Below, one piece after another: positions 51,217 to 61,007 of a stretch of 64,000 bases of DNA. The DNA is from Rhodobacter flavimaris. Its GTDB lineage: Bacteria > Pseudomonadota > Alphaproteobacteria > Rhodobacterales > Rhodobacteraceae. The position numbers were made by a program, and so were the translations under genes. Each line of letters begins with the position of its first letter. Position 1 is the stretch's first letter. The notes below the pieces were generated by a model that saw only the letters and a program-made list of their open reading frames with translations, was not told the DNA's origin and searched no databases. Location of the stretch: contig NZ_JAJUOS010000007.1 of the NCBI RefSeq assembly GCF_021378075.1, positions 124,001-188,000 of the forward strand, written 5' to 3'.

Positions 51217-52475
51217 CAGGCGGCAAGCCTTGCGCGCAGATCGGCCAGATGCGGCGCCCCGGCGACCGGTCCGTAAACCGCCATCGCCGCGCGCCCCGAG
51301 GCGGCAAGCCGCCCGGCATAATCGCGTACCGCCTCGCGGGTGACCGCGTCGATCCGGGCCGAGACCTCTTCAAGCCCCGGCACCCGACCGTAAATCGCAA
51401 GGTTGCGCGCCATGCGCTCGGCGCGGCTCGAGGCGCTTTCGAGCCCCATGAGCATTCCTGCCTTCATCTGCACCCGCGCGCGCGCCACCTCGGCCTCGGA
51501 CATATCCTCGGCCGCGCGGCGCAGCTCCTCGACGGTCAGGTCGGCCAGCGCGCCGATCTCTTCTTCCGAGGTGCCCGCATAGATCGTGATCATGCCGGTG
51601 TCGTCATAGGCCCCGGCCTGCGCGAAGATCGAGTAGCACAGGCCGCGCTCTTCGCGGATCTTCTGGAACAGGCGCGAGGACATGCCGCCGCCAAGCGCGG
51701 TCGAATAGACCTGCGCGGTGTAGAGATCGGGGCTGCGATAGCCCGGCCCCTCGAAGGCCAGCGTGAAATGCACCTGCTCGAGATCCTTGATCTCGCGCCG
51801 CTCCTGCCCCGCCCAAAGCGCAGGCTGGATCGAGGGCGCGCCAACCGGGCGCAGGCCACCGAAGACCGCCTCGGCCTGACGCACGATGGCCTCGTGATCG
51901 ACATCGCCCGCCGCCGAGAGGATCATCTGGTCGGGGCCGTAATGCTCGGCCACGAAACCGGCAAGATCGGGCTTGCCGAAGTTCGACACCCGCTCGGCCG
52001 GGCCAAGGATCGTGCGGCCGATGGCCTGATCGGGGTAGGCCGCCTCTTGCAGCCAGTCGAAGATGATGTCGTCGGGCGTGTCCAGCGCCTGACCGATCTC
52101 TTGCAAGATCACGTGACGCTCGACCTCGATCTCGCGCTGATCGAAGACAGGGTTCAGCACGATGTCGGAAATCACATCGAGCGCAAGCGTCACATCCGCC
52201 CCCAGAACGCGGGCGTAATAGGCCGTCATCTCGCGCGAGGTATAGGCGTTGATATAGCCGCCCACGTCCTCGATCGCCTCGGCGATCTGAAGGGCGTTGC
52301 GCGTCTTGGTCCCCTTGAAGGCCATGTGCTCAAGGAAATGCGCGATGCCGTTCTGCTCGGGGCGTTCGTGGCGCCCGCCTGCCGTGACCCAGATACCGAT
52401 AGTGGCCGAGGCCAGCCCCGGCATCCGCTCGGTGACGATGCGCAGCCCGTTCGACAGCGTCGTGGTTTGAATCAC
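51216..52475 (-). CDS. M16-family zinc peptidase
   Basis: A 419-aa pitrilysin-type peptidase related to the mitochondrial processing peptidase beta subunit. The inverted zinc motif H46-x-x-E49-H50 (AHFLEHM) and the distal Glu in the following helix region are present, with a glycine-rich loop GGGMSSRLF. The target is unknown. It overlaps the thrC stop by 4 bases (ATGA), a thrC-M16 arrangement I recall as common in Rhodobacterales. Confidence 0.93.
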   Translation of the reverse strand: MIQTTTLSNGLRIVTERMPGLASATIGIWVTAGGRHERPEQNGIAHFLEHMAFKGTKTRNALQIAEAIEDVGGYINAYTSREMTAYYARVLGADVTLALDVISDIVLNPVFDQREIEVERHVILQEIGQALDTPDDIIFDWLQEAAYPDQAIGRTILGPAERVSNFGKPDLAGFVAEHYGPDQMILSAAGDVDHEAIVRQAEAVFGGLRPVGAPSIQPALWAGQERREIKDLEQVHFTLAFEGPGYRSPDLYTAQVYSTALGGGMSSRLFQKIREERGLCYSIFAQAGAYDDTGMITIYAGTSEEEIGALADLTVEELRRAAEDMSEAEVARARVQMKAGMLMGLESASSRAERMARNLAIYGRVPGLEEVSARIDAVTREAVRDYAGRLAASGRAAMAVYGPVAGAPHLADLRARLAA

Positions 52476-53863
52476 TTGCGGCGCCTTTCCTGGATCAGCG
52501 CCTCAAGCGCGGCAAGATCGTTGGGCACGCGGGTCACACGCTCGGCGCGCTCGAACAGATCGGCCATGCGCGGCGGCAGGCCCGGGCGAATGCCGGTGGC
52601 GGCCTCGACCGCATCCGGGAACTTGGCCGGGTGCGCGGTGGCCAGCGTCACCATCGGCACCGGCGCCGCGACATGGGCCGCGCCCACGCGCACGCCGACG
52701 GCCGAATGCGGGCAGAGCAGCTCTCCCGAACGCTTGAGTTCCTCGGTGATGGTCTGCGAGGTCTCTTCCTCCGACACGCGGCCCGAGGCATAGGTTTCGC
52801 GCAGCGCCTGCAACGCGCCCTGGCTGACGGCAAACCCGCCCTTGGTCTTCAGCTCATCCATCAGCTGCGCCACGGCGGCCCCGTCCTTGCCATAGGCCCA
52901 GAACAGTGCCCGCTCGAAGTTCGACGAGATCTGAATGTCCATCGACGGGCTGATTGAGGGCTTCACCCCGTCCATCTCGTAGCTGCCCGTGGTCAGGCAG
53001 CGATGCAGGATGTCATTCTGGTTGGTGGCGATCACCAGCTGTTCGATCGGCAGGCCCATCTCTTTGGCGATGAAGCCCGCGAAAATGTCGCCGAAATTGC
53101 CGGTGGGCACGGTGAACGAGACCTTGCGATGCGGCGCGCCCACTGCCGTGGCGGCGGTGAAGTAATAGACGACCTGCGCGAGAACCCGCGCCCAGTTGAT
53201 CGAGTTCACGCCCGCCAGACCGACCTCGTCGCGGAAGTCGAAGTGGTTGAACATGTCCTTGAGGCGGTTCTGGCAATCGTCGAACGTGCCATCAAGCGCC
53301 AGCGCGTGGACGTTTTGCTCGGCGGGCGTCGTCATCTGACGGCGCTGCACCTCGGATACGCGGCCATGCGGGAAGAGGATGAACACATCGACATTGTCGA
53401 GCCCGCGGAACGCCTCGATCGCGGCCGAGCCGGTATCGCCCGAGGTTGCGCCGACGATGGTGATGCGCTTGCCTTCCTTCGCGAGCGCCAGCTGGAACAG
53501 CTGCCCGATGATCTGCATGGCGAAGTCCTTGAAGGCCAGCGTCGGGCCGTGGAACAGCTCCAGCAGGAAATGCCCGGCGTCAAGCTGGACCAGCGGCGCG
53601 CGTGCGACATGGCCAAAGCCCGCATAGGCGCGCGCGATGGCGCCGCGCAGCTCTTCCTCGGTGAAGGTCTCGCCTACGAAGGGGAACATCACGCGGAAGG
53701 CAACCTCTTCATAGGGCAGACCGGCCAGCGCCGCGATTTCGTCCGCCGATAAGCTCGGGACGGTTTGCGGAACATAGAGGCCACCGTCGCGGGCGAGCCC
53801 GGTCAGCATCGCCTCTCCGAAGGTCAGCACGGGGGCCTGCCCCCGGGTCGAGATATAGCGCAT
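52472..53863 (-). CDS. thrC: Threonine synthase
   Basis: A 463-aa PLP enzyme that makes threonine from O-phosphohomoserine. The PLP Lys is K112 in TLAFKDFAMQ, with FHGP before it and GATSGDTGSAA (phosphate loop) after. Class I/II long form with N-terminal MRYISTRGQAP. It follows surf1 in the cta operon, with only 9 bases between them, so amino-acid synthesis and oxidase assembly share a transcript. Confidence 0.95.
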   Translation of the reverse strand: MRYISTRGQAPVLTFGEAMLTGLARDGGLYVPQTVPSLSADEIAALAGLPYEEVAFRVMFPFVGETFTEEELRGAIARAYAGFGHVARAPLVQLDAGHFLLELFHGPTLAFKDFAMQIIGQLFQLALAKEGKRITIVGATSGDTGSAAIEAFRGLDNVDVFILFPHGRVSEVQRRQMTTPAEQNVHALALDGTFDDCQNRLKDMFNHFDFRDEVGLAGVNSINWARVLAQVVYYFTAATAVGAPHRKVSFTVPTGNFGDIFAGFIAKEMGLPIEQLVIATNQNDILHRCLTTGSYEMDGVKPSISPSMDIQISSNFERALFWAYGKDGAAVAQLMDELKTKGGFAVSQGALQALRETYASGRVSEEETSQTITEELKRSGELLCPHSAVGVRVGAAHVAAPVPMVTLATAHPAKFPDAVEAATGIRPGLPPRMADLFERAERVTRVPNDLAALEALIQERRRK

Positions 53864-53872
53864 GGGTCTTCC

Positions 53873-54550
53873 TCAGATCTGTTGCCGCCTGATACGCCAC
53901 AACAGGAACGCTGTCATCCCCGCCCAGACAATCGCGAGCGAAAACCACGTGATCGCGTAGTTCAGATGGTCATTCGGGACACCGCTGATGGTGATGGCGC
54001 GGGGCTCGACGCCCTGCGTATCGCCATCAATGGCCGAGGCCACGACCATGATCGGCTCGGTGCCAAGCGCGGCGGCCATGGCGGGCACGTCGCGGGCAAA
54101 CCAGATGCCGGTCTTTGCGTCCGGCGCGGGGGTGTAGCTGTCGGTTTCCGTGGGCCAGTGCAGGTTGCCGGTGACGATCAGTGCGGTGGACGGGCGGGCC
54201 GCAGCGCGCCCCTCTTCGCGGATGAACCCGCGATCAAGCAGCACCCGGCGCCCCTCGCCGGTCTCAAAGGCGGTGATCACCTCATAGCCCGCGCCGACGC
54301 CTTTCTGGCCCGAGAGCACAAGGATCTCTTGCCCCGTCGTGCCGCCCGACATGTGGACAGGCTGGTATTTCAGTGGCTCGGTCGGGGTTCCCTCGGGCGG
54401 AAGATCCTGCAAGGCGCCCGCGATCTGCGCCTCGATCTGCGCCAGCATGGTCTCTTTCCACTCCAGCCGCCGCAATTGCCAGAAGCCGAGGCTCAGCAGG
54501 ATTGCGCAGCCACCAAGGCCAAGGATCAGCGGGAAGATGTAGCGTTTCAT
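53873..54550 (-). CDS. SURF1-family cytochrome oxidase assembly protein
   Basis: A 225-aa protein with two membrane helices (about 5-22 and 200-220) and a periplasmic domain between them. The GFWQLRRLEWKE start, VLLDRGFI and the C-terminal HLNYAITWFSLA motif are SURF1 hallmarks. It delivers or inserts haem a into oxidase subunit I. It follows ctaE. Confidence 0.93.
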   Translation of the reverse strand: MKRYIFPLILGLGGCAILLSLGFWQLRRLEWKETMLAQIEAQIAGALQDLPPEGTPTEPLKYQPVHMSGGTTGQEILVLSGQKGVGAGYEVITAFETGEGRRVLLDRGFIREEGRAAARPSTALIVTGNLHWPTETDSYTPAPDAKTGIWFARDVPAMAAALGTEPIMVVASAIDGDTQGVEPRAITISGVPNDHLNYAITWFSLAIVWAGMTAFLLWRIRRQQI

Positions 54551-54619
54551 CAGAGCCTCAAGAAAACGGCGCGAGGGTCGCCCCCCGCGCCGAGCGCGTT
54601 TCCTGACACGCGAGGGGGC

Positions 54620-55426
54620 TTATGCAGCGCCCCACAGATAGATCGTAGCGAAGAGGAAAAGCCAGACCACATCGACGAAGTGCCAATACCAGGCCGCGGC
54701 TTCGAAGCCGATATGCTCGCTCGGGGTGAAGTGGCCCTTGTTGAGGCGCAGCAGGCAGATCAGCAGGAAGATCGTGCCGATGATCACATGCGCGCCATGG
54801 AAGCCGGTCGCCATGAAGAAGTTGTCCCAGAAGATCGAGCCGGTGCCGATGGCTTGCTGGGCGTGGGTGTATTCATAGGCTTGGAGCAGCGTGAAGATGA
54901 AGCCCAGGATCACGGTCAGCGTGAGGCCGGTCTTGGCATCCTTGCGGTTGTTGTCATGCACCAGCGCATGGTGTGCCCAGGTCAGCGTGACGCCCGACAG
55001 CAGCAGGATCACGGTGTTGATCAGCGGCAGGCTCCACGGATCGAAGGGCACGGTGCCTGCCGGCGGCCAGACGCCGTCCACAGCCGGGTATTCCGGCCCG
55101 AGCGGATACATCGCGTTCTTGATGAAGCTCCAGAACCAAGCGACGAAGAACATCACCTCGGACATGATGAACAGGATGAAGCCGTAGCGCAGGCCGATCC
55201 GGATGACGGGCGTGTGCTCCTGGTTTTCGCCTTCGCGCACGACGTCCGACCACCAGCCGTACATGCAGTAAAGCACCATCAGCAGGCCCGCGACGAAGAT
55301 GAAGGGCGTGACCTTCTGCATCCACATCACCGCCCCGAAGAGCATGATGAAGGCACCAAGCGCGCTCAGCAGCGGCCAGATCGAAGGGGGCAGGATGTGA
55401 TAATCGTGGTTCTTTGCATGCGCCAT
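54620..55426 (-). CDS. ctaE: Cytochrome c oxidase subunit III
   Basis: A 268-aa protein with seven membrane helices. [18 protein letters not shown] at the start, the Glu in [24 protein letters not shown] and the C-terminal [13 protein letters not shown] are typical of aa3-type subunit III. Part of ctaC-ctaB-x-ctaG-ctaE-surf1. Subunit I is not in the window. Confidence 0.96.
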   Translation of the reverse strand: MAHAKNHDYHILPPSIWPLLSALGAFIMLFGAVMWMQKVTPFIFVAGLLMVLYCMYGWWSDVVREGENQEHTPVIRIGLRYGFILFIMSEVMFFVAWFWSFIKNAMYPLGPEYPAVDGVWPPAGTVPFDPWSLPLINTVILLLSGVTLTWAHHALVHDNNRKDAKTGLTLTVILGFIFTLLQAYEYTHAQQAIGTGSIFWDNFFMATGFHGAHVIIGTIFLLICLLRLNKGHFTPSEHIGFEAAAWYWHFVDVVWLFLFATIYLWGAA

Positions 55427-55445
55427 GGGTGTCGTCCTGTCGGCC

Positions 55446-56024
55446 TCAGTTTACGGGGAGCTTCGCTGCGGGCGCGGCTGCGGCCTGCTGCGAAGGCAGA
55501 TCGGTTTCATAGAAAGTATAGGAAAGCGTGATCGAGTGGATGCGGCTCGCGTCCGGGTCATCGACGATCTTGGGATCGACGAAGAAGGAAACCGGCATCT
55601 CGACACGCTCGCCCGGCTGCAACACCTGTTCGGTGAAGCAGAAGCACTGGATCTTGTCGAAGTAGTAGCCCGCAAGGTCGGGGGCCACGTTATAGGCGGC
55701 GGTGCCCGCGATGACGCGGTCGGTGGGGTTATAGGCCTCGTAATAGGCCAGACCCGTTTCGCCGATGCGCAGCGTCATGGTGTTCTGCATCGGGCGGAAT
55801 TCCCAGTCCATCCCCTTGCCGACATTGGCGTCGAAGCGCACCTCGACGGTACGATCAAGGATGACATCCGACTCCGCCTCGGCGGTATTCGTGGTGCCGC
55901 CATAGCCAGTGGTGCGGCAAAACCAGCTGTAAAACGGCACGGCCGCCCATGCCAATGCGCCCATGACGACGACGACGGCCAAAAGCCGACGCATCATCCG
56001 GGTATTGGCGGCGGCTGCGCTCAT
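55446..56024 (-). CDS. ctaG: Cytochrome oxidase copper-assembly protein Cox11
   Basis: A 192-aa single-pass protein (TM about 12-33) with a periplasmic copper domain. The copper-binding C-F-C-F motif (IQCFCFTEQ, about residue 127-131) and the membrane-proximal [14 protein letters not shown] are family signatures. It supplies CuB to subunit I. Its ATG overlaps the upstream small gene's stop by 4 bases. Confidence 0.96.
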   Translation of the reverse strand: MSAAAANTRMMRRLLAVVVVMGALAWAAVPFYSWFCRTTGYGGTTNTAEAESDVILDRTVEVRFDANVGKGMDWEFRPMQNTMTLRIGETGLAYYEAYNPTDRVIAGTAAYNVAPDLAGYYFDKIQCFCFTEQVLQPGERVEMPVSFFVDPKIVDDPDASRIHSITLSYTFYETDLPSQQAAAAPAAKLPVN

Positions 56025-56218
56025 TGCTTGGCCTCCGGAGCAACCGGAAGCACCGAGGCGCGCGGCTGGTGATCGTAGGCTTCCATCTTGTCGCCACGGT
56101 TGACCTTCACCACCGTCAGCCCGAAGACCAGCACGACGAAAGCCAGCAGAACCGCGCCAAGCCCGAGGTTGCGCGAGAAGCGGCGCTGATGCAGCTCATG
56201 CGTTTGCGTGATCGGCAT
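56021..56218 (-). CDS. Small single-pass membrane protein in the cta operon
   Basis: A 65-aa protein with one membrane helix (about 17-38, [22 protein letters not shown]) and a basic N-terminus. It lies between ctaB and ctaG, overlapping both by 1-4 bases, so it is clearly translated with them. Similar small ORFs occur at this place in Rhodobacteraceae and Paracoccus cta loci, as I recall; function unknown, presumably in oxidase assembly. Confidence 0.85.
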   Translation of the reverse strand: MPITQTHELHQRRFSRNLGLGAVLLAFVVLVFGLTVVKVNRGDKMEAYDHQPRASVLPVAPEAKQ

Positions 56219-57150
56219 TACCAGCCCCCCATCCCGAAGAAGCCTAGCCCCTTCTCAACCAGCAGGGCCGAGAAATGGCCAAACAGGTAGAGCAGCGAGA
56301 AATAGAAGTAACGCTTCTCGGCACTGTATTTTTCCGCCTGCGCGACCTCTTCGTCACGGCGCCACAGACGCCAGGCACCACGGATGAAGAGCGCGTTCAG
56401 CACCAGCGCGGCCGCCAGGTAGACCGGCCCACCGATCGAGGTGAAGGCCGCGCCAACTGCGACGGGCGCGAGGATCAGCGAATAGATCAGGATCTGCTTG
56501 CGCGTCGTGCGGCGACCATGCGTCACAGTCAGCATCGGCACACCGGCGTTCGAGTAGTCGTCCTTCATGAACAGCGCCAGCGACCAGAAATGCGGCGGGG
56601 TCCAGAGGAAGATGATCATGAACATTGCCACGGATTCGAGGCTGATTCCCCCCGTCGCCACGGCCCAGCCGATCATCGGCGGGAAGGCACCGGCTGCACC
56701 GCCGATAACGATGTTCTGCGGCGTGCGGCGCTTGAGCCAGACGGTATAGACGATGACGTAAAAGAATATCGTGAAGGCCAGGAAGGCCCCCGCGAAGATG
56801 TTCGAGGCCAGCGCCAGCATCACGCAGGAAATCCCCGCCAGCGCCAGACCGAAGCCAAGCGCCTCGCCCTCGCTCACACGCCCCGCCGGGATCGGCCGGT
56901 TCGCGGTGCGACGCATGACACGGTCGATATCCGCGTCATACCACATGTTCAGCGCGCCCGAGGCTCCGCCGCCAAGGGCGATGAACAGGATCGCGGTGAA
57001 GGCGACGAAGGGATGCACTGGCATCGGCGCCACCACCAGCCCGACAAAGGCGGTGAAGACAACGAGCGACATCACGCGCGGCTTCAGCAGGGCGACGAAA
57101 TCGCCGAACTGAGCCTCACCGGAGCGGTCGATATAAGAGATGTCGCTCAT
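56218..57150 (-). CDS. ctaB: Protoheme IX farnesyltransferase (haem O synthase)
   Basis: A 310-aa UbiA-type prenyltransferase with about nine helices. The first Asp-rich site is [21 protein letters not shown]-type (about 108-128), and the second, in the middle ([11 protein letters not shown]), carries the other Asp pair. It converts haem B to haem O for cytochrome oxidase. It lies 10 bases after ctaC. Confidence 0.96.
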   Translation of the reverse strand: MSDISYIDRSGEAQFGDFVALLKPRVMSLVVFTAFVGLVVAPMPVHPFVAFTAILFIALGGGASGALNMWYDADIDRVMRRTANRPIPAGRVSEGEALGFGLALAGISCVMLALASNIFAGAFLAFTIFFYVIVYTVWLKRRTPQNIVIGGAAGAFPPMIGWAVATGGISLESVAMFMIIFLWTPPHFWSLALFMKDDYSNAGVPMLTVTHGRRTTRKQILIYSLILAPVAVGAAFTSIGGPVYLAAALVLNALFIRGAWRLWRRDEEVAQAEKYSAEKRYFYFSLLYLFGHFSALLVEKGLGFFGMGGW

Positions 57151-57160
57151 CTGGCCCGCC

Positions 57161-58027
57161 TCAGTTCGAAGCGACTTTCACCGGCGAGTCGGTCTCGACG
57201 GCGGCAAAGCCGTTCTTGGCGCGCTCAAGCCACTGGGCATAGACCTCGTCCGAGACGACCTTCACGACGATCGGCATATAGGAGTGAGCCTGGCCGCAAA
57301 GCTCCGAGCACTGACCGAAATACACGCCCTCGGTGTCGGCGTTGAACCAGAGCTGCGCGATACGGCCCGGCACGGCGTCCTGCTTGACGGCGAAGGCAGG
57401 CATCGCCCAGCTGTGGATCACGTCGGCACCGGTGACCTGCATCACGATGGTCTTGCCCTTCGGCACGACAACGGCGTTGTCGGTCGCCAGCAGATACTCG
57501 TCCTCAGCATAGCCATGGGTGGAAAGGTCTTCCTTGGCCAGCATCAGCGCGTCGAAGGCCACGCCCTCGTCGGGATATTCATAGCCCCAGTACCACTGGT
57601 AGCCGGTAACCTTGATGGTGATGTCGGCAGCCGGGATCTCTTGCTGTTTCCACAGCGTCGGCAGCGAGAACGCGCCAACGATCACGAGAATCACGATCGG
57701 AACAAGCGTCCAGGCGACCTCGAGCGGGGTGTTGTGGGTGAAGCGCGCCGGCTTGGGGTTAGCGCGCTGGTTGAAGCGCAGCATCGCGTAGATCAGCAGG
57801 CCAGAGACGAACAGGGTGATCACGGTGATGATGCTCAGAAGCATCCCGTCGAGCCACTGCTGATCATGCGCCAGCTCGGACGAGGCGGGCTGGAAGCCAA
57901 GCCCCATAGCGTGCGGCTTGCCAATGACCGGCAGCCCCGTGATCATATCCTGCGCGTAAACCTGCCCGGCCACCATGGCCGAAGTGAAAGCTGCCGCGAA
58001 ACCGCAGCGGATAGACGCAAAGCGCAT
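57161..58027 (-). CDS. ctaC: Cytochrome c oxidase subunit II
   Basis: A 288-aa precursor with a signal peptide (about 1-25), two membrane helices (about 62-85 and 105-125) and the periplasmic CuA domain. CuA ligands: H205, C240, E242, C244, H248 and M251; the aromatic electron-entry segment [10 protein letters not shown] is at 143-152. No haem c motif, so it is an aa3-type subunit. Start at MRFASIR (58027) with GAGGGAGAT upstream. The leader holds two hairpins and an 8-bp inverted repeat operator. Confidence 0.97.
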   Translation of the reverse strand: MRFASIRCGFAAAFTSAMVAGQVYAQDMITGLPVIGKPHAMGLGFQPASSELAHDQQWLDGMLLSIITVITLFVSGLLIYAMLRFNQRANPKPARFTHNTPLEVAWTLVPIVILVIVGAFSLPTLWKQQEIPAADITIKVTGYQWYWGYEYPDEGVAFDALMLAKEDLSTHGYAEDEYLLATDNAVVVPKGKTIVMQVTGADVIHSWAMPAFAVKQDAVPGRIAQLWFNADTEGVYFGQCSELCGQAHSYMPIVVKVVSDEVYAQWLERAKNGFAAVETDSPVKVASN

Positions 58028-58047
58028 ACGAATTTTATCTCCCTCTT

Positions 58048-58094
58048 GCGGCTCTCCCAGCCGCTTGCACAAAACCGGTGCTTCCCTTCACCGG
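58048..58094 (-). other. Two leader hairpins before ctaC
   Basis: On the reverse strand, CCGGTG-N8-CACCGG followed by TTTT, and then GCGGCT-N5-AGCCGC just before the ribosome site. The first could act as an attenuator, and the second could limit access to the ribosome site. Confidence 0.5.
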
Positions 58095-58103
58095 CCCGCG
58101 CTG

Positions 58104-58124
58104 TATGTATCCAACAGATACATA
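58104..58124. promoter_or_regulatory. Inverted-repeat operator between ctaC and tldD
   Basis: TATGTATC-CAACA-GATACATA is perfect over 8-bp arms. On the reverse strand it overlaps the likely -10 box (TTGCCG, 16 bases, TATCTG) of the ctaC promoter. The regulator is not identifiable here. Confidence 0.7.
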
Positions 58125-58196
58125 TTCATTTCGCCCCGGCAAGAAAAAGGTGCGACAAGCTGTCGCTTTTCCTTGATCTTACGAAAGGACAGTCAC

Positions 58197-59618
58197 ATGG
58201 CCCAGGACCGTTTCGCTCCCTTCGAAACCCAGATCGACGAGGCCGCCGCCCTGCGTATATTGCGCGAGGCGACTGCGGGCGCCGAGGATGGCGAGCTGTT
58301 CCTGGAACGGCGCCGCTCCGAGGCGCTGGTGTTCGATGACGGGCGCGTCAAGAACGCGTCTTACGACGCCTCCGAGGGATTCGGCCTGCGCGCGGTCAAT
58401 GGCGAGGTCGCCGGATACGCCCATTCGACCGAAATATCCGAGGCCGCCCTGAAACGCGCCGCCGAGACCGCGCGGCTGGCCGTGGGCGATGGCGGCGGCG
58501 TCCTGGCCGCTCCCCCGCCCGGCACGAACCGACATCTTTATACCGACGCCGATCCCATGACCGACGCGAGCTTTGGCGCCAAGATCGACATCCTGCGCGA
58601 GATCGACGCCTTCGCCCGCGCGCTCGACCCGCGCGTTGTGCAGGTCTCGGCCTCGATGGCCGCCAGCCTGCAAGAGGTCTTCATCTTGCGACCCGAGGGA
58701 GGGTTGGTGTCTGACATCCGGCCGATGGCGCGGCTGAATATCTCGGTCATCGTCGAGGAGAACGGGCGGCGCGAGAGCGGCGGGCATGGCGGCGGCGGTC
58801 GCTTCGGCCTTGCCGGCCTGATCGAGCCCACCCATTGGCAGCCCGTCGCCCGCGAGGCCCTGCGCATCGCGCTGGTCAACCTGCGGGCCGAGCCCGCCCC
58901 CGCCGGGCAGATGGACGTGGTGCTTGGCCCCGGCTGGCCCGGCGTTTTGCTGCACGAGGCGGTCGGACACGGACTCGAGGGCGATTTCAACCGCAAGAAA
59001 TCCTCGGCCTTCGCCGGGCTGATGGGCCAGCAGGTCGCGGCCAAGGGCGTGACCGTACTTGATGACGGCACGATCCCCGACCGGCGCGGCTCGATCACCG
59101 TGGATGACGAGGGCACGCCCTCGGGCCGCAATGTGCTGATCGAGGACGGGGTGCTCGTGGGCTTCATGCAAGACCGCCAGAACGCCCGCCTGATGGGGGT
59201 CAAGCCCACCGGCAACGGGCGGCGCGAGAGCTTCGCGCATATCCCCATGCCGCGCATGACCAATACCTATATGCTTGGGGGTGAGACCGACCCGGCAGCA
59301 ATCCTCGCCGATCTGAAGGAAGGCATCTATGCGATCGGTTTCGGTGGCGGTCAGGTGGACATCACTAACGGCAAGTTCGTCTTTTCCTGCACCGAGGCCT
59401 ACCGCGTGAAGAACGGTATCGTCGGCGCGCCGGTCAAGGGCGCCACCCTGATTGGCGACGGCCCGACCGCGATGCGCCAGATCCGCGCCATTGGCAATGA
59501 CATGGCGCTGGACCCCGGCATCGGCAATTGCGGCAAGGCGGGGCAATGGGTGCCGGTCGGCGTGGGTCAGCCCACCCTGATGATCAGCGGGCTGACGGTG
59601 GGCGGTTCGGCCGCCTGA
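58197..59618 (+). CDS. tldD: TldD metalloprotease
   Basis: A 473-aa subunit of the TldD/TldE protease, which degrades unfolded peptides and matures some modified peptides. The zinc motif is H253-E254-x-x-x-H258 (LHEAVGH) and GNGRRESFAHIPMPRMTN carries the conserved C-terminal region. Start at MAQDRFAP (58197) after GAAAGGA. Divergent from the cta operon; no tldE or peptide-maturation genes are adjacent. Confidence 0.95.
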   Translation: MAQDRFAPFETQIDEAAALRILREATAGAEDGELFLERRRSEALVFDDGRVKNASYDASEGFGLRAVNGEVAGYAHSTEISEAALKRAAETARLAVGDGGGVLAAPPPGTNRHLYTDADPMTDASFGAKIDILREIDAFARALDPRVVQVSASMAASLQEVFILRPEGGLVSDIRPMARLNISVIVEENGRRESGGHGGGGRFGLAGLIEPTHWQPVAREALRIALVNLRAEPAPAGQMDVVLGPGWPGVLLHEAVGHGLEGDFNRKKSSAFAGLMGQQVAAKGVTVLDDGTIPDRRGSITVDDEGTPSGRNVLIEDGVLVGFMQDRQNARLMGVKPTGNGRRESFAHIPMPRMTNTYMLGGETDPAAILADLKEGIYAIGFGGGQVDITNGKFVFSCTEAYRVKNGIVGAPVKGATLIGDGPTAMRQIRAIGNDMALDPGIGNCGKAGQWVPVGVGQPTLMISGLTVGGSAA

Positions 59619-59699
59619 TTTCGGGGCGAATCGGGATGCGCTAACGTCTTGTTAACCCTCGTCGTGCAAACAGGGAGGGCGAATGAGACGGAGGCGCGG

Positions 59700-60848
59700 A
59701 TGAAAGCAGACCTGTTTTCCTGCCACACCCCCTTCACCCCACCCACCACGGTAGAAGACGAGCTGTCGTTCCTCCGGCTCATTCGCTCGCGCCGAGTAGG
59801 CCCTACGACATTTCACCGGCTGCTGGCCGAACATGGTTCGGCGCGGGCCGCATTGGCGGCCTTGCCCGAGGTCGCGAAAATTGCGGGCGTCGCGGGTTAT
59901 GAGCCCTGCCCCGAAAGTGTTGCGCGGGCCGAGTTGCGGGCGGGCCGCAAGGCGGGCGCGCGGCTTTTGATCTGGGGGCAGCAAGACTACCCCTCGGCCC
60001 TGCACGACATTGCCGATGCGCCCCCGGTGCTTTGGGCGCTTGGCGATGTGGCGCTGCTTGCACGCCCCTGCGTGGCGCTTGTGGGCGCGCGCAATGCGTC
60101 GTCGCTTGGCGGGCGCATGGCGCGGCGCTTGGCACAGGATCTGGGTGCGGCGGGGTATACAGTCGTCTCAGGGCTCGCACGCGGCATTGACGCCGAGGCG
60201 CATCGCGCCGCCCTGCCCACGGGCACCATCGGGGTGCAGGCGGGCGGAATCGACGTCATCTATCCAAATGAGAACGCGGAACTGGCCGAACAGATGGCAG
60301 CCTCGGGCCTGCGGCTAGCCGAGAATGCGCCGGGCACCAGCCCCCAAGCACGCCACTTTCCGCAGCGCAACCGGATCATCGCTGGCCTGTCGATCGCCAC
60401 CATCGTGATCGAGGCCGCCGCGCGCTCGGGCAGTCTGCTGACGGTGCGCATGGCGCTTGATCAGGGGCGCGAGGTGATGGCCGTGCCGGGCCATCCGATG
60501 GATGCGCGCGCAAGCGGCTGCAACGCGCTGATCCGCGACGGCGCCACGCTGGTGCGCGGGATCGAAGATATCCTTGAGGTTCTGGGGGCAGCGCCGGAGA
60601 CACCGCTCAAGGCGCCCCCGAAACCGCGCGTGGTCTCAACCGCCCCGAAGCAGACGTCTCCCCTGCCCCTCGGCGACGAACCGCTCGGCCAAGCAATCCT
60701 GGAGAGGCTCGGGCCAAGCCCCACCCCCGAAGACGCGCTGATCCGCGATCTGGGCTGCGATGCGGCCAGCTTTGCGCGGGCGCTGATGGGGCTGGAACTC
60801 GACGGGCTGATCCTGCGCCAGCCCGGTGCGATGATCGCGCGCGCCTAG
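59700..60848 (+). CDS. dprA: DNA-processing protein DprA (Smf)
   Basis: A 382-aa protein that loads RecA on incoming single-stranded DNA in transformation. N-terminal SAM-like helices (ELSFLRLIRSRRVGPTTFHRLL), the Rossmann core (VALVGARNAS, SGLARGIDAEAHRAAL, FPQRNRIIAGLS) and a C-terminal winged-helix-like DML1 domain (about 325-382). The start at MKADLF (59700) has GGAGGCG upstream. Probably monocistronic, 159 bases before topA. Confidence 0.93.
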   Translation: MKADLFSCHTPFTPPTTVEDELSFLRLIRSRRVGPTTFHRLLAEHGSARAALAALPEVAKIAGVAGYEPCPESVARAELRAGRKAGARLLIWGQQDYPSALHDIADAPPVLWALGDVALLARPCVALVGARNASSLGGRMARRLAQDLGAAGYTVVSGLARGIDAEAHRAALPTGTIGVQAGGIDVIYPNENAELAEQMAASGLRLAENAPGTSPQARHFPQRNRIIAGLSIATIVIEAAARSGSLLTVRMALDQGREVMAVPGHPMDARASGCNALIRDGATLVRGIEDILEVLGAAPETPLKAPPKPRVVSTAPKQTSPLPLGDEPLGQAILERLGPSPTPEDALIRDLGCDAASFARALMGLELDGLILRQPGAMIARA

Positions 60849-61007
60849 AATTCACCTGTCCCGAACGTAACCGTGTCGGCGCCTCAAGCGCCCGCGCCAC
60901 GCCATTCAGGCGTTCCCGGCGCGGCCTGCAAGTATCATTGACATTCGGCCCGGATGCCCCACATGGTCCGCCCCCAAGTGCATTTCTGGACCGATAAAGA
61001 GGAAGTC

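Noticed and set aside
54273-54280. GTGATCAC within the surf1 gene, and another at 57816-57823 within ctaC
   Set aside because: Single copies inside coding sequence, without the 21-bp partner or extended TGTGATCACA, and the number expected by chance in 64 kb is about one or two.
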